This document shows positions 8,474 to 17,310 of a stretch of 64,000 nucleotides of DNA, piece by piece. Source of the DNA: Clostridium lundense DSM 17049. Its GTDB lineage: Bacteria; Bacillota; Clostridia; Clostridiales; Clostridiaceae. The stretch is taken from positions 1 through 64,000 of the forward strand of contig NZ_JHVC01000003.1 in the NCBI RefSeq assembly GCF_000619945.1, read 5' to 3'. The notes beneath the pieces were generated by a model. That model made no database searches and was not told where the DNA came from. It saw nothing but the letters and a program-made list of their open reading frames with translations. Each line of letters opens with the position of its first letter. Position 1 is the stretch's first letter. Position numbers and translations under genes: made by a program.

Positions 8474-8716
8474 ATGAATGTTGTATATAAAAGAAGGATT
8501 GGCATTATAGGAATAGATTTAATTGTACTTCCTATATGTCTTATAGTGTTTGGTATTGATATAACATTAAAACTGTTTAGTGCAGGAAATTTTATATTAG
8601 CTACTCTTTTTTTGGTATCAGATAAATTTTATAATTGGCTAACTATAGAGCAAGATGAAAATAAAAGAAAGCATATTATTATTTCTTTATACCTTTCAAG
8701 TTTTGTGTTATTCTAA
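8474..8716 (+). CDS. Possible small membrane protein
   Basis: An 80-codon open frame with two hydrophobic segments (IGIIGIDLIVLPICLIVFGI and LFSAGNFILATLFLV) and a charged linker DEDENK-like before a last hydrophobic stretch. No clear ribosome binding site precedes the ATG. A terminator follows at 8738, which supports a real transcript. It resembles small YvlD/DUF-type membrane proteins only in shape. It may be a truncated gene. Confidence 0.35.
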   Translation: MNVVYKRRIGIIGIDLIVLPICLIVFGIDITLKLFSAGNFILATLFLVSDKFYNWLTIEQDENKRKHIIISLYLSSFVLF

Positions 8717-8737
8717 GGAAAACCAAACTGAAAGTAT

Positions 8738-8761
8738 AAACCAGATTTCTCTGGTTTTTTA
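8738..8761 (+). terminator. Terminator hairpin
   Basis: Perfect 8-bp arms AAACCAGA and TCTGGTTT with loop TTTC are followed by a T-run. It ends the small plus-strand frame and also lies at the decayed 3' end of the reverse transcriptase. Confidence 0.7.
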
Positions 8762-10048
8762 TATATCTACTAACCTTTGATGCATTATCTCTACAAATTA
8801 GCCAGTTAATATAATAATCTAAACTGCCTTTAAAATTAATCCTTGCCTTTTCTTCAGTTATGTAGAGAGGATGGAAGTGTTACTGGTTTTACATTTTTAG
8901 CACTTATGCGGTTACCATTTTTAGTAATTCCTTTGTGTTTTATAATTGTCTTAAGCTTTCTATACATATGATAATAATATTTAGTAATAGTTTTATCCCT
9001 AATCGTAATTTTCTTTCCATCAAATGTAAAACCTAAATAATTAATTCTGTTTTGACCATTTGGAACTTTCTCCATTACTAGTTCATTACAGCTAGCTAAT
9101 TCAGTTTTGAAATATTTGTATATTTGTGTTTTTTCTCCTTGTAATTTCAATCCTGGTATAGATTTTAATATATTATTTATGGCTTTAAATTGCTCAATAA
9201 AAAAATCATTTGTTACTTTAGGCAAAATAATAATAATATCATCACTATATCTCATATATAGTCCATTCCAAACATTAACAATATCCATTATTTTTTTATC
9301 ATCTTCTAACATATAAACATTAGATAAAACTGCACTAATTGCAGAACCCTGTGGAATACCATAGAGGTTAGGATTTTTTTTAGGCTTACTTCAATCTTGC
9401 CTTTTTATTCTTTTAAATTCTTCAATTGTAAAAAGAACTTTCATTTAATGTTCTAATTGCTTTTACACTATCTTTTAAACTATAATATTCTAGTATATCT
9501 CTAAGTTCCAATTTTGAGTATTTTATAATATTTTTATATACTGCATAATAATCATCTGGAAGCCTCTTAACATGTAACAAATCACATAGTCTACTTTTAA
9601 GATAATTATGATCTAAATTATCAAAAAAATTCGTAAAATCTCCTACTATAATATAACAATTCTCTAGTTTTCTAATAAAATCTATAGCTTCCTTTGCAAA
9701 ATGAATATTGTTCCTTTTTAAATTATTACGATATGCAATTGCAACTTTGTTAATTTTATCTTCAATAACTCGTTTATTATAGTATTCGTTTATCATATAA
9801 CCATAGTATGAATATATATATCTATCAATATGAGCCGAATAACAAAGTTCTCTTTTTTTCGATTGTATTTTACCATGCCTGTATTTATTAAACTTCTGTG
9901 TATAATGAATAAATGGGTAAAAGCCATGTTTTTTTACATTATTAGGATTGCTTATATACTTAAAAATTTGTTTTAATGAAACTTTATTATCAAAATGAGC
10001 ATACCCTTTAGCATATTTATTCTTTTCTTTCCATTCGTCAATTGTCAT
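8761..10048 (-). pseudogene. Reverse transcriptase of the unknown-group/Abi-like type, frame-disrupted
   Basis: The 5' part (10048-9422) reads into motif A, IVGDFTNFFDNLDH. The middle, in another frame, gives YGIPQGSAISAVLSN (motif B), followed by YMRYSDDIIII (motif C, YSDD) and NYLGFTF. Between them lie a frameshift near 9440 and an in-frame TGA near 9386. A further shift near 8857 moves the C-terminal tail (KARINFKGSLDYY) into a third frame. Rejoined, the protein would be about 430 residues with no maturase or HNH domain, unlike group II intron proteins. The N-terminus KYAKGYAHFD and LCYSAHIDR resemble stand-alone bacterial RTs linked to phage defence. Subclass not assigned. RBS GAGGAG is intact. 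Confidence 0.8.
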
Positions 10049-10067
10049 AAAATCTCCTCTAAAGCAT

Positions 10068-10150
10068 AATACCTATCAGCGCGAGGGATAGCATCTCCTT
10101 ACTGATAGGTATTACCCAACTTGGTATTCTATTTACTTACTAAAGTAAGT
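10068..10150 (-). ncRNA. Hairpin-rich leader upstream of the reverse transcriptase, candidate ncRNA
   Basis: Two stem-loops precede the RT start by 20-100 nt. The first has perfect 12-bp arms AATACCTATCAG (10068-10079) and CTGATAGGTATT (10102-10113) with a 22-nt loop containing GCGAGGGAT. The second has arms ACTTAC and GTAAGT around TAAA (10135-10150). Retrons and several DRT systems carry a structured RNA next to the RT gene, so this is a candidate template or primer RNA. It could equally be a plain operator or terminator. The remaining gap to 10415 shows no supported gene. Confidence 0.4.
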
Positions 10151-10415
10151 TATTCTGTTTTACATCTTCTTCATTGACCCAGCTATCCAATCTACGTTCA
10201 ATATATATCTATGTTATAATAGATAATAAGGAAAGGAGTTTAACAGAATTAATCATCAGTTTAATATTCATAATCTATCTAATTAAACTAACTTCAACTG
10301 TGAAAGAATTAGTAAATAATTTCTTACAAGAGTTGACAACAATCCTTCTACCCTACAACTTTATACTTTTACTGTATGATATTTAAACCTTTTTCAATAT
10401 TTAGATATCATACTT

Positions 10416-11573
10416 CTAAACATTAGGCATTAAAAATAAAAACCAAAACTCCCCTATACCTTCCCAGTTAAATTGATATTCATTTTTCAAAGTAATATCT
10501 ATTGCTTTTCCACCAATTGGAGTAGTTTTATGTACATTACCTACTTTAGTACCTTGAGAAATATCGTAATTCCAACACTTACCATTCTTATTTAGTGGAT
10601 GCACAAAATTTTTATGATCATTCATAACTAACATTATTCCAATATTAGCTTGTTTATTTTCACAATAACATTCTAGTAGCTGTATATCTTGGTATACATC
10701 CTTCATAAAAATATCTGTTGCTCCACGGTTTCCTCCAGATGATGCTTTAGTTCTATAACATTTTAATTCTAAAGCTATTTTATATATTTCATCACCTTTG
10801 CTAACGATAACCATAATATCTACTTCTCTATTACTAATGCCATCATTTACTGTAGTTTCTAGTTCAATTTCTATATTTTCATCATCTTCAAATATTATTA
10901 GTGGAGACATATGCTTTAAAATATATGAATATTGAAGTTGCATAGATGCTTCTTTATTTATTGAAATTAATCCATTACCAACTTTTTTACTAAAAATTTC
11001 CCATGCTACCTTTGTTAATGCTTCAGCACGTATGCTTATGTCTTTTGATATACATAAATCTTCATTTATTAACCTTTCATGGCAGTTAATTTTATAAGCG
11101 CTTTGTTTATTCTTTTCTTTTTCTACAATACTATATTTTAAATTTTTATCATCATTCTCATTTTTTATATTTTTACAATCGTAAAACTCAATTTTACAGT
11201 ATACATTTTCATACCATTCAATAAGATTTATTAGTTTAACATTACTATTTTGAAAAATTAATTCATTAATTGGAAGTTCTCTTGGTTGCTCTTTATAGTT
11301 TGAAAACTCACCTATTTTTGTAATCCTTCTAAGTTTTCCTTTAGATCTCAAATAATTATATGTGTTATTAGGATGATCTCCATTACACCATTGACTGATT
11401 CTAGCATTATCTATATTCTTAGGGCATAATAATTTAGCAATTTCTTGTATATCTTTTTGACTTATCCAATAATCACTTTTTCCTTTAAAAACAAAATTTT
11501 CATATGTTTTTATTAATGTTGCTATCCAAACTGATGTAGGAACACTATTTGTAATATCTTTAGCAACTATCAT
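10416..11573 (-). CDS. PD-(D/E)XK nuclease-like protein, partner of the HNH gene
   Basis: 385 residues, no named family recognised. The C-terminal half shows a PD-(D/E)XK pattern: E209, then D252 in NREVDIMVIV, and E269-L-K271 in KIALELKCYR, followed by a helix with DVYQDIQLLE. The N-terminal part (about 1-95) looks like a winged-helix or sequence-recognition region (ISQWCNGDHPNNTYNYLR, then basic GKLRRITK). The start ATG at 11573 is preceded by GAGGGGGGACAG. The HNH gene ends 13 bp upstream, so the two are almost surely cotranscribed and act together. A restriction or antiphage role is inference. Confidence 0.6.
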   Translation of the reverse strand: MIVAKDITNSVPTSVWIATLIKTYENFVFKGKSDYWISQKDIQEIAKLLCPKNIDNARISQWCNGDHPNNTYNYLRSKGKLRRITKIGEFSNYKEQPRELPINELIFQNSNVKLINLIEWYENVYCKIEFYDCKNIKNENDDKNLKYSIVEKEKNKQSAYKINCHERLINEDLCISKDISIRAEALTKVAWEIFSKKVGNGLISINKEASMQLQYSYILKHMSPLIIFEDDENIEIELETTVNDGISNREVDIMVIVSKGDEIYKIALELKCYRTKASSGGNRGATDIFMKDVYQDIQLLECYCENKQANIGIMLVMNDHKNFVHPLNKNGKCWNYDISQGTKVGNVHKTTPIGGKAIDITLKNEYQFNWEGIGEFWFLFLMPNV

Positions 11574-11586
11574 TCTGTCCCCCCTC

Positions 11587-12759
11587 TCAAATCCTATCAA
11601 TTACCTGGAATCCTTGATTTTCAGCTATCTGATAAAGTGGTGAAATACATTGCTTTAATCTCTCAATAAAAGCTTCTTTAGGCTTATACTTTAAATATTC
11701 TTTAAACCTCTCTATCTTTAGAGCATCAATATAGCTTTCTAGGGCTTTTTCCTTACCTTTTTCTGAAATATAAGTAACTGCTTCATACTGCATATCACAA
11801 AAGCTATCAATATATCTATTATAATTAAGCAACTTATCACTTTTAGAACTGTTTATATTCTTGAAAGTAGGAACAAGATTCCACATCTCATCATGAAGTA
11901 CAAAGCTCCACGGAATAAAGTGATCAATACTAAGCACTCCATAATTAGAATAATTTACATCAGTAAAAGCTTTTCCTGTATATATGTCCTTAATATTTTT
12001 CACATCAATAATCTCCTTCCAAAGCCTTGTAGCTGTGGTTAGATTCCTCATTTTAGGTGCTTCAAGTTTAAAGGCTATAGCAGGTACATTTCTATTTCTT
12101 TTTTGAAGAAAACATACCAACTTATAATATATCCATGACTTTATCACCCTATAATTGTCATTAAGGTAATCAGCCCATCCCTTATTTAAAATAATTTTAT
12201 TCTTATCTCCTTTTACAATTTTATAAAGGCAATTATCGCTATTTAAAGATAGCTCTGCAATTAACTTATCTTTACAACCATCTTTTTTCCCTCTAAGTTG
12301 CTCTGAAAAAAATGGTGATAGGAGTCTATACGGAACATTTGATGTTAAATTCTTAATCATCTTTTTCAACTCCTCATCTTCATTTTCACACAAAAATTTT
12401 AGAAGTTCTCCCTCATTACAATTTGAAGGGAATCCATACTTTGCAGCAACATAATGTATAGGAGTTTTTAAGTTATCAAACATTCCAAAACTTAATTTAT
12501 ATTGCATAGTAGGGTACCAAGCTCCAACTATCATTCTAGCTATTAGACTATTAAATTCTATTATAGTATTTCCTAAACTTACTTCTTCCAATATTCCAAG
12601 CAACCAATACATTTTATAGCTGGCTACAACTCTTTCATCATCAAGTAGTCTAGAAAAAGTTTTTGAATCAACCTTATTGCTAACAGGTAGTGTTCCTGTT
12701 TCTGTTTCTGTTTCTTTAAAAGATATATCACTGTTTAGAGTTTGAATTGTATTATTCAT
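11587..12759 (-). CDS. HNH endonuclease domain protein
   Basis: 390 residues. The HNH core sits at 259-310: IYTGKAF, then D279-H280 in LSIDHFIPWS, N294 in WNLVPT, and N303/K306 in NSSKSDKL. This is the full H-N-N pattern of a metal-dependent nuclease. The first 250 residues are helical, match no domain I know, and may recognise the target. It is followed after 13 bp by the PD-(D/E)XK-like gene. The start codon context is weak (AGGTG lies 14 bases upstream), so the true start is uncertain. Upstream lies a gene remnant. Confidence 0.78.
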   Translation of the reverse strand: MNNTIQTLNSDISFKETETETGTLPVSNKVDSKTFSRLLDDERVVASYKMYWLLGILEEVSLGNTIIEFNSLIARMIVGAWYPTMQYKLSFGMFDNLKTPIHYVAAKYGFPSNCNEGELLKFLCENEDEELKKMIKNLTSNVPYRLLSPFFSEQLRGKKDGCKDKLIAELSLNSDNCLYKIVKGDKNKIILNKGWADYLNDNYRVIKSWIYYKLVCFLQKRNRNVPAIAFKLEAPKMRNLTTATRLWKEIIDVKNIKDIYTGKAFTDVNYSNYGVLSIDHFIPWSFVLHDEMWNLVPTFKNINSSKSDKLLNYNRYIDSFCDMQYEAVTYISEKGKEKALESYIDALKIERFKEYLKYKPKEAFIERLKQCISPLYQIAENQGFQVIDRI

Positions 12760-12792
12760 ATTTTACTATTTGCACCTGCCAATCCTATGATG

Positions 12793-12873
12793 CTACCACT
12801 TTCTTCTTAAATCTTCTAGTTTCACATCTAGTTTATTTTCTTCTATATGCTTTAAATAGCTTGTAAATCCATT
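12793..12873 (-). pseudogene. C-terminal remnant of an unknown gene upstream of the HNH gene
   Basis: A minus-strand frame of 26 codons between two stops reads like genuine coding sequence (YLKHIEENKLDVKLEDLRRKW) and ends 34 bp before the HNH start. There is no start codon. It may be the tail of a lost first gene of the nuclease operon. Confidence 0.35.
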
Positions 12874-13273
12874 TTATAAAAAGTATACTTTTATTCTTAA
12901 TAAAACTTTTTAAAATTTGTTGTAATTTATATGTTCTTGTAATATATTAAAATTCCTTCTTTTAATTACATTAAATCCTTCTTATATTTCACAAAACTGC
13001 ACATATTTAATTCCGTTATTTAGCTCGCTTCAATAAAAATACCATATTTACAAATTTAGTTATATACTTTAAACTAAAAAGTTAAATTAAGATACTATAA
13101 TAGAATAATTAATAGCCTTTTCTTTCTTAATTTCATATGCTTCTCTTCCCTATACTTTTAAATTTTGGAACAAAATAATATAGAAAATCCCGAATACAGA
13201 AAAATAATGTTCTAAAAATTGAATAGTACGGCATTTAAAAATAGAACTATTTATATTTTTAGGAAAACATTGG

Positions 13274-13301
13274 TTGATAAATATATTAAATATGTTATGA
13301 T
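13274..13301 (+). promoter_or_regulatory. Sigma-A type promoter of the cupin gene
   Basis: TTGATA (13274-13279), a 16-bp spacer and TATGAT (13296-13301), 49 bp before the start codon. Confidence 0.6.
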
Positions 13302-13350
13302 TGTTATATAAATAAAATAAATAAAATAAATATAAGGGGGACAATAGCAT

Positions 13351-13680
13351 ATGATTATTCAGGACGTTCCATTTGGCACAATTGATTGGAGTACAATCAC
13401 ACCAACAAGACATCCAGGTGTAACAGGAGAAGCCTATTGGCGTACTTTTGAAATGGGTAATATACGAGTTCGTATGGTAGAGTATACCCCTGGGTACTTA
13501 GCAGATCATTGGTGTAAACGTGGACACGTTCTTCTTGTTTTGGAAGGAGAATTAGTTACTGAACTTGAGGATGGCAGAAAATTTGTTCTAACACCAGGGA
13601 CAAGCTATCAAGTATCGAATGACGTTAGTCCACACCGTTCACAAACAGAAAAAGGTGCTAAACTATTTATAGTGGACTAA
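13351..13680 (+). CDS. DHCW-motif cupin protein
   Basis: 109-residue single-domain cupin. It has the family's DH-W-C cluster (ADHWCKRGHVLLVLEGEL, near residues 50-67) and the second cupin motif ending SPHRSQTEKGAKLFIVD. Such proteins are small cytoplasmic cupins of unknown function, probably metal binding through the histidines. AAGGGGG precedes the ATG. It is monocistronic, with its own promoter and terminator, and sits convergent to the DptF-like gene. Confidence 0.85.
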   Translation: MIIQDVPFGTIDWSTITPTRHPGVTGEAYWRTFEMGNIRVRMVEYTPGYLADHWCKRGHVLLVLEGELVTELEDGRKFVLTPGTSYQVSNDVSPHRSQTEKGAKLFIVD

Positions 13681-13703
13681 TTTTAAAATTAAAACAATCC
13701 AAA

Positions 13704-13739
13704 AAAGTGCTTAATCCTCACAAGATTAGCACTTTTTTT
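13704..13739 (+). terminator. Terminator; part of a duplicated block
   Basis: Arms AGTGCTTAATC and GATTAGCACT with loop CTCACAA are followed by TTTTTTTT. The block 13701-13783 recurs at 22491-22577. Confidence 0.75.
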
Positions 13740-13778
13740 TAATTAAGTTTATTTAACTTAAATTCAATAGTCCTAGAA

Positions 13779-15599
13779 CTAAAAAGAAAACATATTTTCT
13801 TTTCCACAAATATAATAACTTCTTATAAATAATTTTAATAGTTCCTGTCTTATATTTTTATCTTCGGTTTCTTGAAAATTTATATTATTAATCTTATCAA
13901 TGTAATTTTTAGGATAATCAATATACTTATTAAAGTAAGATAATATATCTTTAGAATTATTAAACTCTATTATAAAATCATCTACCTTTTGATTTGTAAC
14001 ATTTAAAGGATCTAAACTATTTAACGCTTCAAATATAAATGATACTTCTTTATGATCAAAAATCATATTAGGCATAAGTGATTTTACATAATCTAAGTTA
14101 TTAAGCTTAGAAATATTATTTTTAAACATTTGGGAGTTAACATCAATATATGATCTTGGCACTATTACTTCATACATAAAGTTTATTAATGCTCTTGTTG
14201 AAATTATTATTTTCTTCTTAATAATACATTGAACCAACAAATCTACTATTGATTCTTGTACTTTTTCATTGGCTAATAACTCATAGTTAGCTTTAATAGG
14301 GCAACAATTACAATTATTACATTCAGTACAATTCTTTTTATATGAATTATAGAAAATATTAAATTCAGATGAATCTATAATTTTTGTTATTAAAGATTTT
14401 ATATAATTTGAGTGAACCTCACCATGCTTTAATGTTAATATATGATAATAGCTGAACTTTATAAATTGAAATGAACTACTTTCGTCAAAACTACTATTCT
14501 CACTACCAGTGTCTAGAATTTTTTTATCCTGAATATATTTCTTTAAAACAGAAAATTTTTCTCCATATTGAGAATCTATAAAGTTATTTAATGTTCCTAA
14601 ATTAATAGCTAATATAAACTTTTCTTTACTTTTATTAATCTTTTCATCACTGAAATTATGTAAAACTTCATTTAAGGTATCCATTGATGTTTTATTTGGC
14701 TCTAAGCTTTCTGTAGCATCATTGTGGATAGTAAAATTTTTCATAATATTTGGATACTTATTATTAAAATAAGATATGATATGTGCTTTATCATCTCCAA
14801 CAGTACCACAAACTAAAATTAATTGAGCTCTATTAGATTCATTTGCTTTAAGTATTAACTCTCCTAATTCTTTTTCATCTTGTCTTTCAATATGCATGTA
14901 TCTTTTAAAGGGAGTAAATTCCTCTAACCCTTCAACAGATTCTTTTAATCTAGATAATTCTTCTATTAAACATTTTTTATCTAACTCTTTATTATCAAAG
15001 ATATTTTCAATTATAAGATCTTCAAAAATATCTTTGGATTCTTCTCTTTCACTTATGCTGAATTTATCCATTGATTTTCCATTATTTTTATCAGCTAATT
15101 TTGCTTTTACTATTGAATTCTCCATTTTTTTCATTATTTTCATTATCATTTTCATATTACTATCTGAAGTTTTACTTTTTGATGGCATTGGACTTTTATA
15201 TGAATCAGCCTTAAAATTATTATCAATATAAGTTTCAACAAACCAACATGTAATCTTATAAATATTTTTATGTATCTTTAGCGCTGCTTCCAAGTCAATT
15301 TCCACTTTTGAATGTGCTGCTATATTACCAATGACTCTAACTGATTGAAATAGTTTATATATTTCTTCATTTAGTACTCCTTCATCTTCTAATTTTTTTA
15401 ATCTTTCAGCCTGTGTCATCATAATTAGTAATCCATATCCTTCTATCTTGGATACTTCCTGAGTTAATTTTTCAATAAAAGTTCTTCCTTTAACAATAGC
15501 ACCATATGGAGACGTAAATAATGTTTTATCAATTTCTCTTATATAATTATTTAAATATCTGTAATTCTTATCTAAATAACTAAAAACATCACTTTCCAA
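13779..15599 (-). CDS. DptF-like ATPase with N-terminal DUF4145-like domain, solitary
   Basis: 606 residues. Residues about 25-100 resemble the DUF4145 helical domain of restriction systems (GRTFIEKLTQEV ... VRVIGNIAAHS). From about residue 205 on it follows DptF, the P-loop protein of phosphorothioation-dependent restriction: LSRLKESVEGLEEFTPFKRY, the P-loop region CGTVGDDKAH, NDATESLEPNKTSMDTLNEVL and AINLGTLNNF. A cysteine cluster follows (C424, C427, C430, C432, C433). The Walker A is abnormal: G270 is replaced by D and S272 by A, while K271 remains. No dptG, dptH or dnd gene is present. ATP use is therefore doubtful, and the protein may be a diverged or repurposed copy. Confidence 0.75.
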   Translation of the reverse strand: MESDVFSYLDKNYRYLNNYIREIDKTLFTSPYGAIVKGRTFIEKLTQEVSKIEGYGLLIMMTQAERLKKLEDEGVLNEEIYKLFQSVRVIGNIAAHSKVEIDLEAALKIHKNIYKITCWFVETYIDNNFKADSYKSPMPSKSKTSDSNMKMIMKIMKKMENSIVKAKLADKNNGKSMDKFSISEREESKDIFEDLIIENIFDNKELDKKCLIEELSRLKESVEGLEEFTPFKRYMHIERQDEKELGELILKANESNRAQLILVCGTVGDDKAHIISYFNNKYPNIMKNFTIHNDATESLEPNKTSMDTLNEVLHNFSDEKINKSKEKFILAINLGTLNNFIDSQYGEKFSVLKKYIQDKKILDTGSENSSFDESSSFQFIKFSYYHILTLKHGEVHSNYIKSLITKIIDSSEFNIFYNSYKKNCTECNNCNCCPIKANYELLANEKVQESIVDLLVQCIIKKKIIISTRALINFMYEVIVPRSYIDVNSQMFKNNISKLNNLDYVKSLMPNMIFDHKEVSFIFEALNSLDPLNVTNQKVDDFIIEFNNSKDILSYFNKYIDYPKNYIDKINNINFQETEDKNIRQELLKLFIRSYYICGKENMFSF

Positions 15600-15832
15600 T
15601 TATAAATATCACTCCTCTTGCTTATTCTTGTATTTTTTTCTAATTTTACAATTAATGTTTTCTTCCTTCAAATTTACATTGCTACTATTATTTTACCATA
15701 ACTAATTATTATTAAACTGCATATATACTACAAATTTCTCATTTATTAAAAATTTAAAAGGAATAGTTGTTAAATTTCTTGCTGCTTTAACCACTAATTA
15801 TTAATAGCACTATATCATTTTCTGAAAACTAG

Positions 15833-15861
15833 TAGACAAAAAAAATCTAATGCTGTAATAT
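15833..15861 (+). promoter_or_regulatory. Promoter of the yjiH-like gene
   Basis: TAGACA (15833-15838), a 17-bp spacer and TAATAT (15856-15861). Transcription would begin near 15868, at the edge of the palindrome that follows. Confidence 0.5.
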
Positions 15862-15869
15862 TAAATAAG

Positions 15870-15905
15870 GGAATATTTTACAAGTAAAATCTTGTAAAAT
15901 ATTCC
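15870..15905 (+). promoter_or_regulatory. Perfect 15-bp inverted repeat in the yjiH-like 5' leader
   Basis: GGAATATTTTACAAG (15870-15884) and CTTGTAAAATATTCC (15891-15905) flank TAAAAT. No T-run follows, so it is more likely an operator or a 5' mRNA hairpin than a terminator. The rest of 15600-15947 has no gene. Confidence 0.6.
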
Positions 15906-15947
15906 ATAATGTTTACAAAAAAAACAATTTAATTGGGGGGGTTATCC

Positions 15948-17282
15948 ATGAACGGCAACACAAGATTATCTATGAACAAAAACATAAGAAAACCTTATAC
16001 TGTGCCTAAATTTATTTTCTTAAACCTTTTGGGAATCTTTATGTTCTTTATACCAATAACCATTGGTAAATCAAAATCCATACCAATTGACCACATAGTT
16101 ACATTTATTCGTCAGATTCCCCACTTTGGTGTAATTTATGCAGGACTAATAATTATTCTTGGCGCAATATTGCCATTTATTAAAAAAACCTGGAATAAAG
16201 ACGGTGTCACTACAGTTTTTTCAATTTTTAAAATTTTAGGAATACTTGTGTATTTCATAGCAGTGTTTAAACTAGGTCCTGCTAGAATACAAACTCCAGG
16301 AATGCTACCTTTTGTTTTTAATAAAGTGGTTATTCCTGTCACAATGCTTGTTCCTGTGGGAGCAGTATTTTTAGCCTTTTTGATAAATTATGGGCTTATG
16401 GAATTTGTTGGTGTTTTTATGCAGCCTATTATGCGTCCTGTATGGAAGACTCCTGGTCGTTCCGCTGTAGATGCAGTAGCGTCTTTCGTAGGCAGTTATT
16501 CTGTAGGATTACTTATTACCAATAGAGTATATAAGGAAGGCTATTATTCCACTAAGGAAGCATGTATTATAGCAACTGGATTTTCCACAGTTTCTGCAAC
16601 TTTCATGGTTGTTGTAGCTAATACATTAGGATTAATGGGAAAATGGAACATATATTTTTGGGGTACTCTTATAATAACTTTTATTGTAACAGCACTAACT
16701 ACTAGACTTTATCCTTTATCAAAAAAACCAGATAAGGGTTACAATAATATGAAAGTTGTACCTGAACCTAAAGTTGAAAAGGGACAAGTATTTTCTACTG
16801 CTTTAAATGAGGGTTTTAAAGCCTGTGAAATGGCTCCTAGCGTAATGGAAGGAGTTAAAAGAAACTTTACAGATGGTATAGGTCTTGCTCTTTCAATAGG
16901 TCCTACTCTTATGTCTATTGGATTTTTCGGTCTCGTACTAGCTGAATTTACCCCTGTATTTGATATTATTGGATATATCTTTCTTCCATTTACAAAACTT
17001 TTAGGATTTGGTGCTGAAGCTTCCTTGCTATCCAAGGGCTTAGCAATAAGCCTTGCGGAGATGTTTCTTCCAGCCAGCATAGTTTCTTCTGCTTCTGCAG
17101 CTGTTAAAGGAGTTGTAGCTATAGTTTGTGTTTCTGAAATACTTTTTTTCTCTGCTTCTATTCCTTGTGTTTTATCAACAGAGATTCCTCTTACTATTAA
17201 GGATCTTTTGATTGTATGGGCAGAGAGAATTATTTTATCATTGCTTTTAGCAACACCATTTGTTTACTTCTTCCTAATATAA
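15948..17282 (+). CDS. YjiH family nucleoside-recognition-domain membrane protein
   Basis: 444 residues, polytopic membrane protein with about ten hydrophobic segments. Two halves carry the Gate/nucleoside-recognition pattern (PGRSAVDAVASFVGSYSVGLLITNRVYKEG and a second block around LSKGLAISLAEMFLPASIVSSAS). This is the YjiH family, presumed transporters of unknown substrate. The start is the ATG at 15948 after GGGGGGG; a TTG 15 bases earlier overlaps that site. Expressed alone, with hairpin element B downstream. Confidence 0.85.
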   Translation: MNGNTRLSMNKNIRKPYTVPKFIFLNLLGIFMFFIPITIGKSKSIPIDHIVTFIRQIPHFGVIYAGLIIILGAILPFIKKTWNKDGVTTVFSIFKILGILVYFIAVFKLGPARIQTPGMLPFVFNKVVIPVTMLVPVGAVFLAFLINYGLMEFVGVFMQPIMRPVWKTPGRSAVDAVASFVGSYSVGLLITNRVYKEGYYSTKEACIIATGFSTVSATFMVVVANTLGLMGKWNIYFWGTLIITFIVTALTTRLYPLSKKPDKGYNNMKVVPEPKVEKGQVFSTALNEGFKACEMAPSVMEGVKRNFTDGIGLALSIGPTLMSIGFFGLVLAEFTPVFDIIGYIFLPFTKLLGFGAEASLLSKGLAISLAEMFLPASIVSSASAAVKGVVAIVCVSEILFFSASIPCVLSTEIPLTIKDLLIVWAERIILSLLLATPFVYFFLI

Positions 17283-17310
17283 TAAATAATTTTTCATTTT
17301 AACAAAACAA

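Larger units (their letters stand above)
12760..13350. other. Intergenic region between divergent HNH and cupin genes
   Basis: About 590 bp of very AT-rich DNA. It contains the remnant at 12793-12873 and the cupin promoter at 13274-13301. I see no other supported feature. Confidence 0.6.

Noticed and set aside
10174..10386. 70-codon plus-strand frame starting TTG with a hydrophobic stretch
   Set aside because: No ribosome binding site in place, a GGAAAGG-like site lies inside the frame, and the region is the RT leader.
13150..13413. 87-codon minus-strand frame across the cupin promoter
   Set aside because: It overlaps the cupin start and promoter and has composition of AT-rich non-coding DNA.
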